Assembly (NCBI GenBank): GCA_964456255.1
Contig: CAYWDZ010000158.1
Span: 1 to 7,340 of the forward strand
Direction of reading: 5' to 3'
From: ZC4RG30 sp964456255
GTDB lineage: Bacteria; Pseudomonadota; Gammaproteobacteria; Steroidobacterales; Steroidobacteraceae
DNA: 7,340 bases
The notes below the pieces were generated by a model. The model worked only from the letters and a program-made list of their open reading frames with translations, was not told the origin of the DNA and did not search any database. Below are positions 6,646 to 7,340 of the stretch, one piece after another; the first letter of the stretch is position 1, and every line of letters starts with the position of its first letter. The translations under genes and the position numbers were made by a program.

Positions 6646-7340
6646 ATGACCAGCATGGAAACCGTTGGCAGCCCCGCCCTGTGGACAGGCTTCACCATAG
6701 TCGTGCTGATCATGCTTGCCATCGACCTGTTCCTGGTTGGTGGCGGCAAACAGCACCGTGTATCCATGCGCGAAGCCGCAACGTGGTCAATCATCTGGGT
6801 CAGTGTGGCTTTCGTCTTTGCCGGGGTCCTGTGGTGGTATCTGGATGGCACGGCCGGGCGTGAGGTCGCCAACGAAACCACACTGACGTTCATGACGGGC
6901 TATCTGATCGAAAAGACGCTCGCTGTGGACAATGTATTCGTGTGGCTGATGCTGTTTTCGTTTTTCGCCATACCGCTGGAACTGCAGAAGCGGGTGCTGA
7001 CCCTTGGCGTTATCGGTGCCATTGCCATGCGCACCATCATGATCTTCGCCGGGGTATGGCTCATCGCCAGATTTCAGTGGCTGCTCTACCTGTTTGGTGC
7101 TTTCCTGCTGTTCACGGGCATCAAGATGTGGTGGTTCGCCGGGGAAAAGCCCGATCTGGCGCAGAACCCGGTGGTGAAGTGGATGCGCGGGCACATGAAT
7201 GTGACCCCTGACCTGCACGGCGAGCGCTTCTTCGTGATGCGGCCGGAAGCGGACAGGATGGTGCGCTATGCCACGCCGTTGTTCCTGGTGCTGGTGCTGG
7301 TGGTGATCGCGGATGTCATCTTTGCCGTGGACTCCATTCC
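6646..7340 (+). CDS. Alx/TerC-family integral membrane protein, putative Mn2+ exporter (3' end missing)
   Basis: The first 231 complete codons are present and the frame is still open at the right edge. The sequence follows E. coli Alx closely (METVGSPALW versus MNTVGTPLLW; TGYLIEKTLAVDNVFVWLMLFS; YLFGAFLLFTGIKM; DVIFAVDSIP). Alx is an inner-membrane protein linked to manganese export and alkaline or high-Mn conditions; other TerC relatives are tied to tellurite resistance or to metal loading of exported enzymes. Multiple hydrophobic segments are visible. The acidic residues of the first half-repeat are kept (Glu89, Asp95), as are Asp223 and Asp229 of the second, but the position matching E. 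coli Glu213 is Val220 (GTG at 7303-7305). AAGG at 6638-6641 favours the start at 6646. The ATG at 6655 matches the E. coli start better and would remove three residues. The gene is transcribed divergently from the lipid operon. Confidence 0.92.
   Translation, partial: MTSMETVGSPALWTGFTIVVLIMLAIDLFLVGGGKQHRVSMREAATWSIIWVSVAFVFAGVLWWYLDGTAGREVANETTLTFMTGYLIEKTLAVDNVFVWLMLFSFFAIPLELQKRVLTLGVIGAIAMRTIMIFAGVWLIARFQWLLYLFGAFLLFTGIKMWWFAGEKPDLAQNPVVKWMRGHMNVTPDLHGERFFVMRPEADRMVRYATPLFLVLVLVVIADVIFAVDSI

Overview
The window is GC-rich, densely packed chromosomal DNA. It most likely comes from a gammaproteobacterium: EttA and the Alx/TerC protein both read as close relatives of the E. coli proteins. 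The species cannot be fixed from the sequence. I see no rRNA, tRNA, CRISPR array, insertion sequence or phage gene.

Layout from left to right: (1) the 3' part of ettA (+), a ribosome-associated ABC-F ATPase, cut by the left edge; (2) a 121-base gap holding copy A of a 92-base repeat, which ends 2 bases before the start of (3) a secreted lipoprotein of unknown function (+); (4) a stand-alone class I-like HMG-CoA reductase (+). Its last 29 codons overlap, tail to tail, the last gene of (5), a tight four-gene minus-strand operon read from right to left: a CDP-alcohol phosphatidyltransferase, a diacylglycerol-kinase-family lipid kinase, a CdsA-family CDP-diacylglycerol synthase and a GtrA-like four-helix membrane protein. 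Three of these genes are joined by ATGA stop/start overlaps or a 2-base gap. (6) A 237-base divergent intergenic region holds copy B of the same repeat, in the leader of the lipid operon, plus two inverted repeats in front of (7) an alx/terC-family membrane metal transporter gene (+), cut by the right edge.

The operon encodes a nearly complete headgroup-installing route: DAG + ATP to phosphatidate, then CDP-DAG, then a phospholipid with an unidentified alcohol headgroup. The GtrA-like protein is a possible lipid-carrier translocation partner. This looks like a dedicated accessory phospholipid pathway rather than scattered housekeeping genes.

The signals least explained by ordinary annotation are the 92-base repeat, the dedicated lipid operon, and the loss of a normally acidic metal-site residue in the Alx/TerC protein. 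The two repeat copies are 88% identical without gaps, and each sits in the sense direction just upstream of a gene with no clear Shine-Dalgarno sequence.
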